Shown piece after piece: positions 9,041 to 16,983 of a DNA stretch of 17,338 nucleotides; position 1 is the stretch's first letter, and each line of letters begins with the position of its first letter. The notes beneath the pieces are model-generated. The model had not been told where the DNA came from. It did not search any database and saw nothing but the letters and a program-made list of their open reading frames with translations. The stretch lies in assembly GCA_020852035.1 (NCBI GenBank), contig JADZBR010000118.1, positions 1 to 17,338 of the forward strand, in the 5' to 3' direction. This DNA comes from Caulobacteraceae bacterium. Its GTDB lineage: Bacteria > Pseudomonadota > Alphaproteobacteria > Caulobacterales > Caulobacteraceae. Position numbers and translations under genes: made by a program.

Positions 9041-10371
9041 GAGCGGCGCTTCTTGCGGGGCTTGGCCGGGGCGGCGGCCGGCGGTTTCTCGTTGACGCCC
9101 ATCAGGATCAGATCGATGGCGCTGGGCTCGGCGGAGGCCATCAACGGATCGGTCGGCGGCGTGCGGCCCGGCAGGGCGGCGGACGTGCGCGGGGTGACGA
9201 TGATCACCAGCTCGGTCTCGTTCTTGCGGAACTGGCTGGAGCGGAACAGCGCCCCCAGCACCGGGATATTCCCGACTCCCGGCACCTGCCGCAGGCTGTT
9301 GGCGTAGTCCTGCTGGAAGAGGCCGGCGATGGCGAAGCTCTCGCCGTCGCGCAGCTCCACGGTGGTGGCCGCCCGCCGCACCGACAGGCTGGGGATGTCG
9401 ATGCCGCTGACCCGAAGGCTCTGGCGCGGATCGAGCTGGCTCACCTCGGGGGCCACCTTCAGCCGGATCAAGCCGTTGTCCTGCACCACGGGCGTGAAAT
9501 CGAGCTTCACCCCGAACGGCTTGAACTCGATGGCGACGGTGTTCTCGTCCACGGGGATCGGGAACGGGAACTCGCCGCCCGCCAGGAAGCTCGCTTCCTG
9601 GCCGGACATGGCCACCAGGTTCGGCCGCGCCAGGGTGCGGACCAGGCCCTTCTCCTCCAGCGCCTCCAGCGACAGGTCAATGCGCGTCGTGCCGATGTTG
9701 GTGGAGATGCCCAGCACGCCGGCGGGCGGGCTGGCGCCGATCAGACCGTTGCCGGCGGCGAACACGAAGCCGGAGTTGTTGGCCGCCTGCAGGCCGAAGC
9801 CCAGGTCGTTCATCACCGTGCGGCCGGCCTCGACCACCCGCACCTCCAGGATCACCTGGTCGGCGACGGCGACATTGAGGGCGTTGGTCACCGCCTCGGG
9901 CGCATAGCGCTCGGCGATCACCTTGGCGCGGTTGGCGATGGAGCTGGTGGAGACGTCGCCGGTCAGCATCACCCCGGTGGCGACGTTACGGACCTGGATC
10001 TTCTCGCCGGGCAGAGCCTGGGCGATGTCGGCGCGGATCGCCTCGGTGTCGTAGCCGACGCGCACGTCGAACACCTCGGAGAGGCGCTTGTTGCGGTCGT
10101 AGACCAGGATGGTGGTCTGCCCCAGCGCCTTGCCGCGGATGTAGAAGCTGCGGTCGGTCTGGGCGACAATCTGGATCATGTCCGGCTGGGCGACGACGAT
10201 CTCACCGGCCGGCCTCGCCAGCCGGAAGGCGGCCGACTTGTCCTTGGCCACCGCCAGGGTGCGGCTGGCGCCCGCCTCCTGGAACACCGCCTGCGCCGCC
10301 GCCGGCGCGGCGCCGGTCAGGGCGAGCGCCAAGGTCACGCCGAGCAGCGCCTTGTTCAGAGCGCAGGTCAT
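9037..10371 (-). CDS. cpaC: CpaC/RcpA-type outer-membrane secretin
   Basis: The protein has 444 residues and is predicted to form the outer-membrane ring through which the Tad fibre or substrate passes. A signal peptide ends near AAPAAAQA (residues 21-28). A pilus-secretin N-domain with RSFYIRGKALGQTTILVYD (74-92) and a BON-like stretch (about 105-170) come next. The secretin domain spans about 172-395, with ARPNLVAMSGQEASFLAGG at 248-266 and the diagnostic VPGVGNIPVLGALFRS at 363-378. The tail ends in a basic cluster (KPRKKRRS). The ATG at 10371 is preceded by AAGGAG at 9 nt and overlaps the cpaB stop (ATGA). The open frame extends further upstream, but only over cpaB. The stop overlaps the cpaE start by 4 nt. 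Confidence 0.94.
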   Translation of the reverse strand: MTCALNKALLGVTLALALTGAAPAAAQAVFQEAGASRTLAVAKDKSAAFRLARPAGEIVVAQPDMIQIVAQTDRSFYIRGKALGQTTILVYDRNKRLSEVFDVRVGYDTEAIRADIAQALPGEKIQVRNVATGVMLTGDVSTSSIANRAKVIAERYAPEAVTNALNVAVADQVILEVRVVEAGRTVMNDLGFGLQAANNSGFVFAAGNGLIGASPPAGVLGISTNIGTTRIDLSLEALEEKGLVRTLARPNLVAMSGQEASFLAGGEFPFPIPVDENTVAIEFKPFGVKLDFTPVVQDNGLIRLKVAPEVSQLDPRQSLRVSGIDIPSLSVRRAATTVELRDGESFAIAGLFQQDYANSLRQVPGVGNIPVLGALFRSSQFRKNETELVIIVTPRTSAALPGRTPPTDPLMASAEPSAIDLILMGVNEKPPAAAPAKPRKKRRS

Positions 10372-11252
10372 GCGCCGGCTCCTTCCCTGGGCACGTGCAC
10401 CGACGCGCTCTCCTCGCCATGCACCACCACGATCGTGGCCTCGCGCGAGGCTGGGGCGTCGCCGCCACCGGCCGGCTTCGACCGCGCCCGGCTGACCGGG
10501 CTGACGTCGCCGACGAACACCGCGCGGGCCGGCTGCACGCCGGCCGCGCCGGTGCGGCGCAGGGCCAGCGAGAGGGTGCCGAGGTCGCCGGCCACCGCCA
10601 GCTTCTGGGCCTCCGGCATGGTGACCTCGAGCGTCGCCGTCGAGGGCACGGTCGGATCGGTCGAGTCCTGGTCGGCGTTGAGGTTCATGCCCAGCACGCG
10701 CACGTCCTGCAGCACCACGTCGGCGACGAAACGCTTGCCGCCCTCGCCGGAGGGGTCGGTCTCGGACAGGTCGCGGCTCAGCAGCACATCGACCCGGTCG
10801 CCCGGAAAGATGTGACCACCGCCGCCGGCCACGTCGGACACCTTGATGGTGTAGGCCCGATGGTTGTCGGAGATCTCCGCGGCGACGGTGGGCCGCGCCC
10901 CGGCCCCGCTCAGCTTGGCCGGCAGCACCGGCTCGCGGGCGGTCATGGCCACCAGCACCACCGGCGCGCCGCCATCCTGCTTCAGCACCTCGTCGACCGA
11001 CGAGAAGGCGCCTTCGGGCGCCACCGAGGCCGGCATCCGCACCAGCGTCAGCTTGCCGGCGTCCAGCTTGTCCCCGTACTTCAGCGCGCCCGACGCCACC
11101 ACCACCGGCACGCCGACCGGCGGCGCCGCTGCGGCGGGTGTCGAGAGCGCGGGTTTGGCCGTGGTCGCGGGAATCCATACCCGGGCGACCACCAGCGCGC
11201 CGATCCCCAAGACCGCGGATGCGGCCAGGCTGACGACCGTAGCCAGTCGCAT
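10368..11252 (-). CDS. cpaB: CpaB/RcpC-type Tad pilus assembly protein
   Basis: The protein has 294 residues. CpaB is a periplasmic partner of the secretin, held by an N-terminal membrane anchor or signal (about 5-27). The SAF domain spans about 48-113 (VPVVVASGALKYGDKLDAG). The RcpC-like domain covers about 120-235, with FPGDRVDVLLSRD at 149-161 and VLQDVRVLGMN at 180-190. The C-terminal part is Gly/Ser/Arg-rich with no recognised domain. The ATG at 11252 has a strong ribosome site, GAGGAGGGG. It is the first gene of the visible operon; the promoter should lie within 11253-11496. No cpaA or pilin gene precedes it, since the next gene upstream runs the other way. Confidence 0.92.
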   Translation of the reverse strand: MRLATVVSLAASAVLGIGALVVARVWIPATTAKPALSTPAAAAPPVGVPVVVASGALKYGDKLDAGKLTLVRMPASVAPEGAFSSVDEVLKQDGGAPVVLVAMTAREPVLPAKLSGAGARPTVAAEISDNHRAYTIKVSDVAGGGGHIFPGDRVDVLLSRDLSETDPSGEGGKRFVADVVLQDVRVLGMNLNADQDSTDPTVPSTATLEVTMPEAQKLAVAGDLGTLSLALRRTGAAGVQPARAVFVGDVSPVSRARSKPAGGGDAPASREATIVVVHGEESASVHVPREGAGA

Positions 11253-11346
11253 CCGCCCCTCCTCAAGAACTCAAGGCAGCCCCGCCTCGTTTCTCAGGGA
11301 ATACTGGCCGAGTGTTTCAGTGTGCGTAATAAGAGTGCTTAATTCC

Positions 11347-11466
11347 GGGCAACCCTAATAGATCGACAATAGTCGTCGCCAGCGCACCGTTGGCCGCGCC
11401 AGGCGGCCGCGTAACGGAATCTGTCACTCTGTTCACTTGCCGAGCTTGGTTCCGGCGGGCAACCCT
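11347..11466. repeat. Two direct copies of GGGCAACCCT, 110 bp apart
   Basis: The 10-mer occurs at 11347-11356 and again at 11457-11466, both within the 244-nt divergent spacer between cpaB and the ABC ATPase gene. Each is preceded by TTCC (TTCCGGGCAACCCT, and TTCCGGC before the second). The core GGG-CAA-CCC is itself an inverted repeat. The second copy lies 30 nt upstream of the ATPase start. Possible operator pair; function unknown. Confidence 0.35.
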
Positions 11467-11496
11467 GCACGCCAAGGTCACTTCCGGGGCGGGTTC

Positions 11497-12375
11497 ATGC
11501 TTGCGATCGAACATCTGACGCACGTCTATTCCAACGGCACTCGCGCCCTGGACGACGTCCATCTGACGGTGGACAAGGGGATGTTCGGCCTGCTCGGCCC
11601 CAACGGCGCGGGCAAGTCGACGCTGATGCGCTCGATCGCCACTCTGCAGACGCCGACGTCCGGGTCGATCCGCTTCGGCGACATCGACGTGATCGCCGAG
11701 CCGGAGAAGTTGCGCGCCACCCTGGGCTATTTGCCGCAGGACTTCGGCGTCTATCCGCGGGTCTCGGCCCACGACATGCTCGACCACATGGCGGTGCTGA
11801 AGGGCGTCGCCAACGCCGCCGACCGCAGGCAGACGGTCGAGGCCCTGCTGCACCAGGTGAACCTCTGGGACGTGCGCAAGAAGGCGCTGGCCGGCTTCTC
11901 CGGCGGCATGCGCCAGCGTTTCGGCATCGCCCAGGCGCTGATCGGCGATCCGCAGCTGATCATCGTCGATGAACCCACCGCCGGCCTCGACCCCGAGGAG
12001 CGCAACCGCTTTCTCAATCTTCTCGCCGAGATCGGCGAGAACGTGGTGGTGATCCTCTCCACCCACATCGTCGAGGACGTGGCCGACCTCTGCCCGCAGA
12101 TGGCGGTGCTGGCCGGCGGCAAAATCCTGCTGAAGGGCGCCCCGTCGGACCTGATGCACGCCCTCGACGGCAAGGTCTGGAGGAAGACCATCGGCAAGGA
12201 CGAGCTGGAGGCTCACCGGGCCGCCCACGAGGTGATCTCCACCCGTCTCTTCGCCGGCCGCACCGTGATCCACGTGCTGGCCGACGGCAGACCCGGCGAT
12301 GGCTTCGAGCCGGCGTCCGGCGGGCTGGAGGACGTCTACTTCTCCACCCTCTCCACCTCGCGCCGCGCTGCCTGA
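11497..12375 (+). CDS. ABC-2 type transporter ATP-binding protein
   Basis: The protein has 292 residues. It is the cytoplasmic motor for the permease encoded by the next gene. Walker A is GPNGAGKST at 34-42, the Q-loop is near LPQDFG at 79-84, the signature motif is FSGGMRQ at 134-140, Walker B with the catalytic glutamate is LIIVDEP at 154-160, and the switch histidine is H190 in STHIVED. All are intact. The remaining 90 residues form a C-terminal extension typical of ABC-2 ATPases. I chose the ATG at 11497 because MLAIEHLTHVY begins the domain and a GGGGCGGG purine stretch precedes it. A TTG at 11437 in the same frame would add 20 residues without family likeness. The next gene starts 10 nt after its stop, so the two are coupled. 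Confidence 0.92.
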   Translation: MLAIEHLTHVYSNGTRALDDVHLTVDKGMFGLLGPNGAGKSTLMRSIATLQTPTSGSIRFGDIDVIAEPEKLRATLGYLPQDFGVYPRVSAHDMLDHMAVLKGVANAADRRQTVEALLHQVNLWDVRKKALAGFSGGMRQRFGIAQALIGDPQLIIVDEPTAGLDPEERNRFLNLLAEIGENVVVILSTHIVEDVADLCPQMAVLAGGKILLKGAPSDLMHALDGKVWRKTIGKDELEAHRAAHEVISTRLFAGRTVIHVLADGRPGDGFEPASGGLEDVYFSTLSTSRRAA

Positions 12376-12385
12376 GGCCTTAGCC

Positions 12386-15300
12386 GTGTTCGCAAAAATC
12401 GCCGCGTTCGAGCTGCGCTATCAGCTCCGCCAGCCCGTCTTCTGGGTGACCTTCGCCGTCTTCTTCCTCTTGACGTTTGGCTCGATGACCGTCGACCAGA
12501 TCCAGATCGGGTCCGGCGGCAACGTCCACAAGAACTCGCCCTTCTCCATCGCCCAGATCCACTTCATCTGGAGCCTGTTCTACATGTTCGCGACCACGGC
12601 CTTCGTGGCCAATGTGGTCGTGCGCGACGACGAGACCGGCTATGGGCCGATCATCCGCTCCACGCGGGTCTCCAAGTTCGCCTACCTCGACGGACGCTTC
12701 ACCGGCGCCTTCATCGCCGTCTCGCTAGCGTTCCTGTCAGTGCCGCTGGCCATCTGGCTGGGCTCGCTGACCTCGCTGCTCGGTTGGGTGGACCCTGAGA
12801 CCCTCGGTCCCAACAAGCTTGAGTACTACGCCTGGGCGATGGGCGTGATGGCCCTGCCCAACATCTTCCTGACGGCGTCGCTGTTCTTCGTGCTGGCCAC
12901 CACCACCCGCTCGATGATGGCGACCTATCTCGGCGTGGTCGGCTTCCTGGTGGCCTACTTCACCGTTAACGCCCTGACCAACAAGCCCGAGTTCGAGCAA
13001 ATGATGGCGCTGTGGGACCCGCTCGGGGCGGGCGCCTTCGGCTACGTCACCGAGTACTGGACCGCCTTCGAGCGCAACGGCAAGGTCCCGGCCCTGGCCG
13101 GCTACATCCTCTACAACCGCCTCATCTGGATCGGCATAGGCCTTGCGGCCCTGACCGGAGCCTACGCCCTGTTCCGCTTCCAGGACCCCGGGGTAAAGGC
13201 CAGGAAGGCCGAGAAGAACCGCGAGATCGAACCGGCCGCCGAGGTGGCGATCGCCCCACCGCCCAGCCACGCCGGCCCGCTGCCCAAGCCCGCGACGGGC
13301 GGCGGCGCGGCCTGGGCGCAGCTGGCCGCGCGCACGCGCTTCGAGATGCGCCAAGTGTTCCTCAGCCCGGCCTTCCTGGTGCTGATGGCGCTGGGCCTGT
13401 TCAATTCCTTCGGGGGCCTGTGGTTCTCCAACCAGCTCTACGGCGGCGAAAGCTATCCGGTCACCACCCAGGCGATTCCGACCCTGCTCGGGGCCTTCAG
13501 CCTGATCCCGATGCTGATCGCCATCTACTACGCCGGCGAACTGGTCTGGCGCGAGCGGGACCGGCGCACGCACGAGATCATCGACGCCACCGCCCTGCCC
13601 GACTGGGCCTTCGTGATCCCCAAGACCCTGGCGATCACCCTGGTGCTGATCTCCACCCTGATCGTCAGCGTGGTGGCCAGCGTTCTGATCCAGGCCGCCA
13701 AGGGCTACTTCGGCTTCGAGCTCGACAAGTACCTGCTCTGGTACGTCCTGCCATACGCGCTGGACTGGGCGCTGCTGGCCGCCCTGGCGGTGTTCCTGCA
13801 GACCATCTCGCCGCACAAGTTCATCGGCTGGGGGCTGATGGGCCTCTACCTGATCCTGACCATCGTAGCCTCCCAGACCGGCTGGGATCACAACCTCTAC
13901 ATCTATGGCGGCGCCACCGGCGTGCCGCTGTCCGACATGAACGGGGCCGGCGACTACCTGGGCTATTCCCTGTGGTTCCGCGCCTACTGGACGGCCTTCG
14001 CCCTGATCCTGCTGGTCCTGGCCCACGTGCTCTGGCGGCGCGGGACCGAGACGCGGCTCATGCCGCGCCTGAAGCGGGCGCCGCGACGGCTGGCCGGCCC
14101 GGCCGGCGTGCTTGCGGGGGTCGCCCTCGTCGCCTTCGTCGGCCTCGGCGGCTACATCTTCTACAACACCAACGTTCTCAACGAGTACCGCAACCGCCAG
14201 AACGGCGAGCGCTGGCAGGCGGACTACGAGAAGACCCTGCTGCGCTACGAGAAGCTGCCGCGGCCGCTGGTGCGTGACGTGAAGCTGGCGGTCGACCTCG
14301 ACCCGCACGCGCCGCACATGACCACCAGGGGCTCCTACGTCCTGGAAAACGCCACCGGCGCGCCGCTGAGCGAGGTGCACCTGCGCTTCGACCGCGACGT
14401 GAAGGTGACCAGCCTCGCCCTGCCGGGCGCGACGCTGGCGCGGGAGTTCCCCCGCTTCAACTACCGCATCTACAAGCTGGCGACGCCCATGGCGCCCGGC
14501 GAGAAGCGCACGCTCACCTTCTCCACCGAGATCGGCCAACGTGGCTTCCGTAACAGCGGCAACACCACGCGCCTGGTCGGCAACGGGACCTTTGTGAACA
14601 ACTCCGAGTTCGCGCCGACCATCGGCATGGACCGTTCAGGGGTGCTGCAGGACCGCGCCATCCGCCGCAAATACGGCCTGCCGCCGGAGCTGCGCCCGCC
14701 GAAGCTGGAGGACGAGAGCGCCCGCAAGGATCCCTACTTCCCCGTCGACTGGGTGACCTCGGACATCACCATCACCACCGTCGCCGACCAGACGCCGATC
14801 GCGCCGGGCTACAAGGTCTCGGACGTGACGAAGGACGGCCGGCGGACCGCGCGGTTCGTGACCGAAGCGCCGATCCTGCACTTCTTCTCGATCCAGTCGG
14901 CGGACTACCTGGAGAAGCACAAGGCTCACAAGGGCGTCGACCTGGTGGTCTATTACGACAAGCACCATCCGTGGAACGTCGACCGGATGCTGAACGCCCT
15001 GGCGGTCGGCCTTGACTACTACCAGGCCAACTTCAGCCCCTATCAGTTCCGCCAGGCGCGGATCATCGAGTTCCCAGGTTACGAGACCTTCGCCCAGGCC
15101 TTCGCCGGCACCATGCCCTACTCCGAACGGATCGGCTTCGTGGCCAAGTTCGACGACCCGGAGAAGATCGACTACGTCACCTACGTGACCGCCCACGAGC
15201 TCGGCCACCAGTGGTGGGCCCACCAGGTGATCGGCTCCAACCAGCAGGGTGCCACGGTGCTCTCAGAGACCCAGGCCCAGTACTCGGCCCTGATGGTGAT

Positions 15301-15982
15301 GGAGAAGATCTACGGCCCGGACCAGATCCGGAAGTTCCTGAAGTTCGAACTCGACCGCTACCTGCGCTCGCGCGGCGGCGAGGTGATCGAGGAGCTGCCG
15401 CTCGCCCGCGTCGAGAACCAGGGCTACATCCACTACCAGAAGGGCGGCCTGGTCATGTACCTGCTGCGCGACATGGTGGGCGAGGAGGCGGTCAACCGCG
15501 CCCTTCGCCGGGTGCTGGCGCAGTACGCCTTCAAGGGCGCGCCCTACCCGCGCTCGACGGACCTGGTGAACGCCCTGCGCGCCGAGGTCGGGCCCGAGCA
15601 CCAGCAGCTGATCACCGACCTCTTCGAGAAGATCACGCTCTATGACCTGAAGGCGACCGACCCCAAGGTGACCAGGCGGCCGGACGGCAGGTTCGACGTG
15701 GTCATGACCGTCGAGGCCAAGAAGCTCTACGCCGACGGCAAGGGCAAGGAGACCGAGGCGGCGCTGCTGGAGCCGTTCGACATCGGCCTCTTCACCGCCG
15801 AGCCGGGCCGCAAGACCTTCGATGCGAAGAACGTGGTCTTCTTCGAGAAACGCCCGATCCGCTCGGGCAGGCAGGAGCTGCGCTTCGTCGTGGACAGAGC
15901 CCCGACCTACGTCGGCGTCGACCCCTACAACAAGCGCATCGACCGCAACTCGGACGACAACGTCATCAAGGTCGGCGGCTAG
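12386..15982 (+). CDS. ABC-2 permease fused to an M1-type zinc aminopeptidase domain
   Basis: The protein has 1198 residues. The first half has two ABC-2 permease units, about residues 1-275 and 308-560, each with several hydrophobic segments, joined by a Pro/Ala-rich linker. A further membrane segment at about 572-593 leads into a soluble domain that should face the periplasm. That domain is M1-like: the zinc site HELGH is at 937-941, the third ligand candidate is E961, and a downstream HYQKGGLVMYLL matches the region of the family's catalytic tyrosine. In place of the GAMEN motif there is EFPGYETF upstream. The joint reading is a transporter coupled to peptide cleavage; the substrate is unknown. 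The start is uncertain. I prefer the GTG at 12386, 10 nt after the ATPase stop, because FAKIAAFELRYQLRQP opens the first permease half and AGG of the upstream stop can serve as ribosome site. The frame is open back to 12299. Confidence 0.9.
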   Translation: MFAKIAAFELRYQLRQPVFWVTFAVFFLLTFGSMTVDQIQIGSGGNVHKNSPFSIAQIHFIWSLFYMFATTAFVANVVVRDDETGYGPIIRSTRVSKFAYLDGRFTGAFIAVSLAFLSVPLAIWLGSLTSLLGWVDPETLGPNKLEYYAWAMGVMALPNIFLTASLFFVLATTTRSMMATYLGVVGFLVAYFTVNALTNKPEFEQMMALWDPLGAGAFGYVTEYWTAFERNGKVPALAGYILYNRLIWIGIGLAALTGAYALFRFQDPGVKARKAEKNREIEPAAEVAIAPPPSHAGPLPKPATGGGAAWAQLAARTRFEMRQVFLSPAFLVLMALGLFNSFGGLWFSNQLYGGESYPVTTQAIPTLLGAFSLIPMLIAIYYAGELVWRERDRRTHEIIDATALPDWAFVIPKTLAITLVLISTLIVSVVASVLIQAAKGYFGFELDKYLLWYVLPYALDWALLAALAVFLQTISPHKFIGWGLMGLYLILTIVASQTGWDHNLYIYGGATGVPLSDMNGAGDYLGYSLWFRAYWTAFALILLVLAHVLWRRGTETRLMPRLKRAPRRLAGPAGVLAGVALVAFVGLGGYIFYNTNVLNEYRNRQNGERWQADYEKTLLRYEKLPRPLVRDVKLAVDLDPHAPHMTTRGSYVLENATGAPLSEVHLRFDRDVKVTSLALPGATLAREFPRFNYRIYKLATPMAPGEKRTLTFSTEIGQRGFRNSGNTTRLVGNGTFVNNSEFAPTIGMDRSGVLQDRAIRRKYGLPPELRPPKLEDESARKDPYFPVDWVTSDITITTVADQTPIAPGYKVSDVTKDGRRTARFVTEAPILHFFSIQSADYLEKHKAHKGVDLVVYYDKHHPWNVDRMLNALAVGLDYYQANFSPYQFRQARIIEFPGYETFAQAFAGTMPYSERIGFVAKFDDPEKIDYVTYVTAHELGHQWWAHQVIGSNQQGATVLSETQAQYSALMVMEKIYGPDQIRKFLKFELDRYLRSRGGEVIEELPLARVENQGYIHYQKGGLVMYLLRDMVGEEAVNRALRRVLAQYAFKGAPYPRSTDLVNALRAEVGPEHQQLITDLFEKITLYDLKATDPKVTRRPDGRFDVVMTVEAKKLYADGKGKETEAALLEPFDIGLFTAEPGRKTFDAKNVVFFEKRPIRSGRQELRFVVDRAPTYVGVDPYNKRIDRNSDDNVIKVGG

Positions 15983-16080
15983 GCGGCGTGGTCGTCAAAC
16001 CTGCGGCGTTGTCGAGGCGCGGCGAACGGACTCTTGAAGCGTCCGCGATGGGTGGAGAGCCGCCGGTGATGCCGAGGCCG

Positions 16081-16905
16081 CTAGCCGACCTTGGCGGCAG
16101 TCGCTGATATCCGCGCATAGGTCTGGGGGCTCTGACCCATGCCGGTTCGGAAGGCGTAGGCGAACGCCGAAGATGACCCATAGCCGAGCTCCATCGCCGT
16201 TCGTGTGACGTCCATCCCGCCGCTCAGCAATTCCGCCGCCTTGAAGAGGCGCACCCGACGCCGCCAGGATCGCAGGCTCATCCCCACTTCGGCTTCAAAA
16301 CGTCGGGTCAAGGTTCGAGGAGACATGCCGAGGGTTTCGCTCCAATCATCCGCTGAGCGCACATCGCTGGGGTCGGCGTAGAGCGCTTCACAGAGACGCT
16401 TCAACGGATCGCGCGTCGGCCAAGGCAGCGCGGTCGAGATCGGCTCCGACCGTTCGAGCTGGTCAAAGATCAACTGGATGACGCGCCAGCGGTATTCGCC
16501 TGCTGCATGACCTTCTTGAAGGTCGGCCGCTTCCTGGATCAGTGCGCGCAGCAGCGGCGCCACCCGGAACAGGCTGGCGTCGCGGGCCAGCGTTGGCGCG
16601 GCGTCAGCCGCAACCCACAAGCTGCGAAACTCCGCGCCGTGCATCGACCCAACTTCGTGTTCGGTGGTAGGCGGCAACCACACTGCCTGCTCGGGCGAGA
16701 TGACGAAGGATCGTCTCTCAGCCGCCACCGTCAGGACGCCTGAAATCGCGTAGACCACCTGGCCCCAATCATGGGCGTGACGGGCAAAGTAGCTTCGCGC
16801 AGGCAAGGTTTGCACCCGAACCGTCAACGGCGATGGAGGTTCGGCGTCGTGAGGCGCCTCCATCTTGAACCACTCAACGGATGATTGGCTGATATTCGAC
16901 ATCAT
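16081..16905 (-). CDS. AraC-family transcriptional regulator with N-terminal cupin domain
   Basis: The protein has 274 residues. Residues about 28-100 form a cupin-type sensing domain (RHAHDWGQVVYAISGVLTV at 42-60, WLPPTTEHEV at 76-85). The C-terminal DNA-binding part holds two helix-turn-helix units: about 185-206 (DDWSETLGMSPRTLTRRF) and 231-263, with GYGSSSAFAYAFRTGMGQSP at 241-260 matching the family's second HTH and its closing SPxxY. It probably controls the divergent TPR gene and perhaps itself, since a 6-3-6 inverted repeat covers its start codon. Two adjacent ATGs, at 16905 and 16902, are both possible; neither has a clear ribosome site. It is convergent with the permease-peptidase gene, 98 nt apart. 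Confidence 0.9.
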   Translation of the reverse strand: MMSNISQSSVEWFKMEAPHDAEPPSPLTVRVQTLPARSYFARHAHDWGQVVYAISGVLTVAAERRSFVISPEQAVWLPPTTEHEVGSMHGAEFRSLWVAADAAPTLARDASLFRVAPLLRALIQEAADLQEGHAAGEYRWRVIQLIFDQLERSEPISTALPWPTRDPLKRLCEALYADPSDVRSADDWSETLGMSPRTLTRRFEAEVGMSLRSWRRRVRLFKAAELLSGGMDVTRTAMELGYGSSSAFAYAFRTGMGQSPQTYARISATAAKVG

Positions 16906-16911
16906 ATGTCG
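16897..16911. promoter_or_regulatory. Inverted repeat over the AraC-type gene's start codons
   Basis: CGACAT-CAT-ATGTCG is a perfect 6-3-6 inverted repeat centred on the tandem ATG codons of the regulator gene. Its location would suit autoregulation by the product or by another repressor; this is inferred from symmetry alone. Confidence 0.35.
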
Positions 16912-16935
16912 TCTAGTCGAAATCAGGACGCCAAT

Positions 16936-16967
16936 CACCTGAATACACTGAGCGCCTGAGACACCTG
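16936..16967. repeat. Two direct copies of CACCTG in the AraC/TPR spacer
   Basis: CACCTG occurs at 16936-16941 and 16962-16967, with a partial copy (GCCTGAG) between them at about 16954-16960. AraC-type proteins usually bind tandem half-sites, so these short repeats are candidate half-sites, but a hexamer repeated in 78 nt is weak evidence. Confidence 0.2.
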
Positions 16968-16983
16968 CCTGCCGAAAGCCGAC

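Noticed and set aside
10372..11178. Upstream extension of the cpaC reading frame to 713 codons
   Set aside because: It covers cpaB in another frame; the ATG at 10371 starts a proper signal peptide and has AAGGAG upstream.
11330..11362. Possible CtrA-type site (TTAA-N7-TTAA) upstream of cpaB
   Set aside because: Only one TTAA half-site is present, at 11338-11341; the second half-site at the required spacing is missing.
12737..14539. Minus-strand open frame of 600 codons opposite the permease-peptidase gene
   Set aside because: Antisense to a gene with clear membrane segments and zinc motif; translation is Gly/His/Arg/Gln-rich and lacks domains.
16027..16045. Possible terminator hairpin (CGGAC, 9-nt loop, GTCCG) between the convergent permease-peptidase and AraC genes
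   Set aside because: Only a 5-bp stem with a large loop and no following T-run on either strand; too weak to call.
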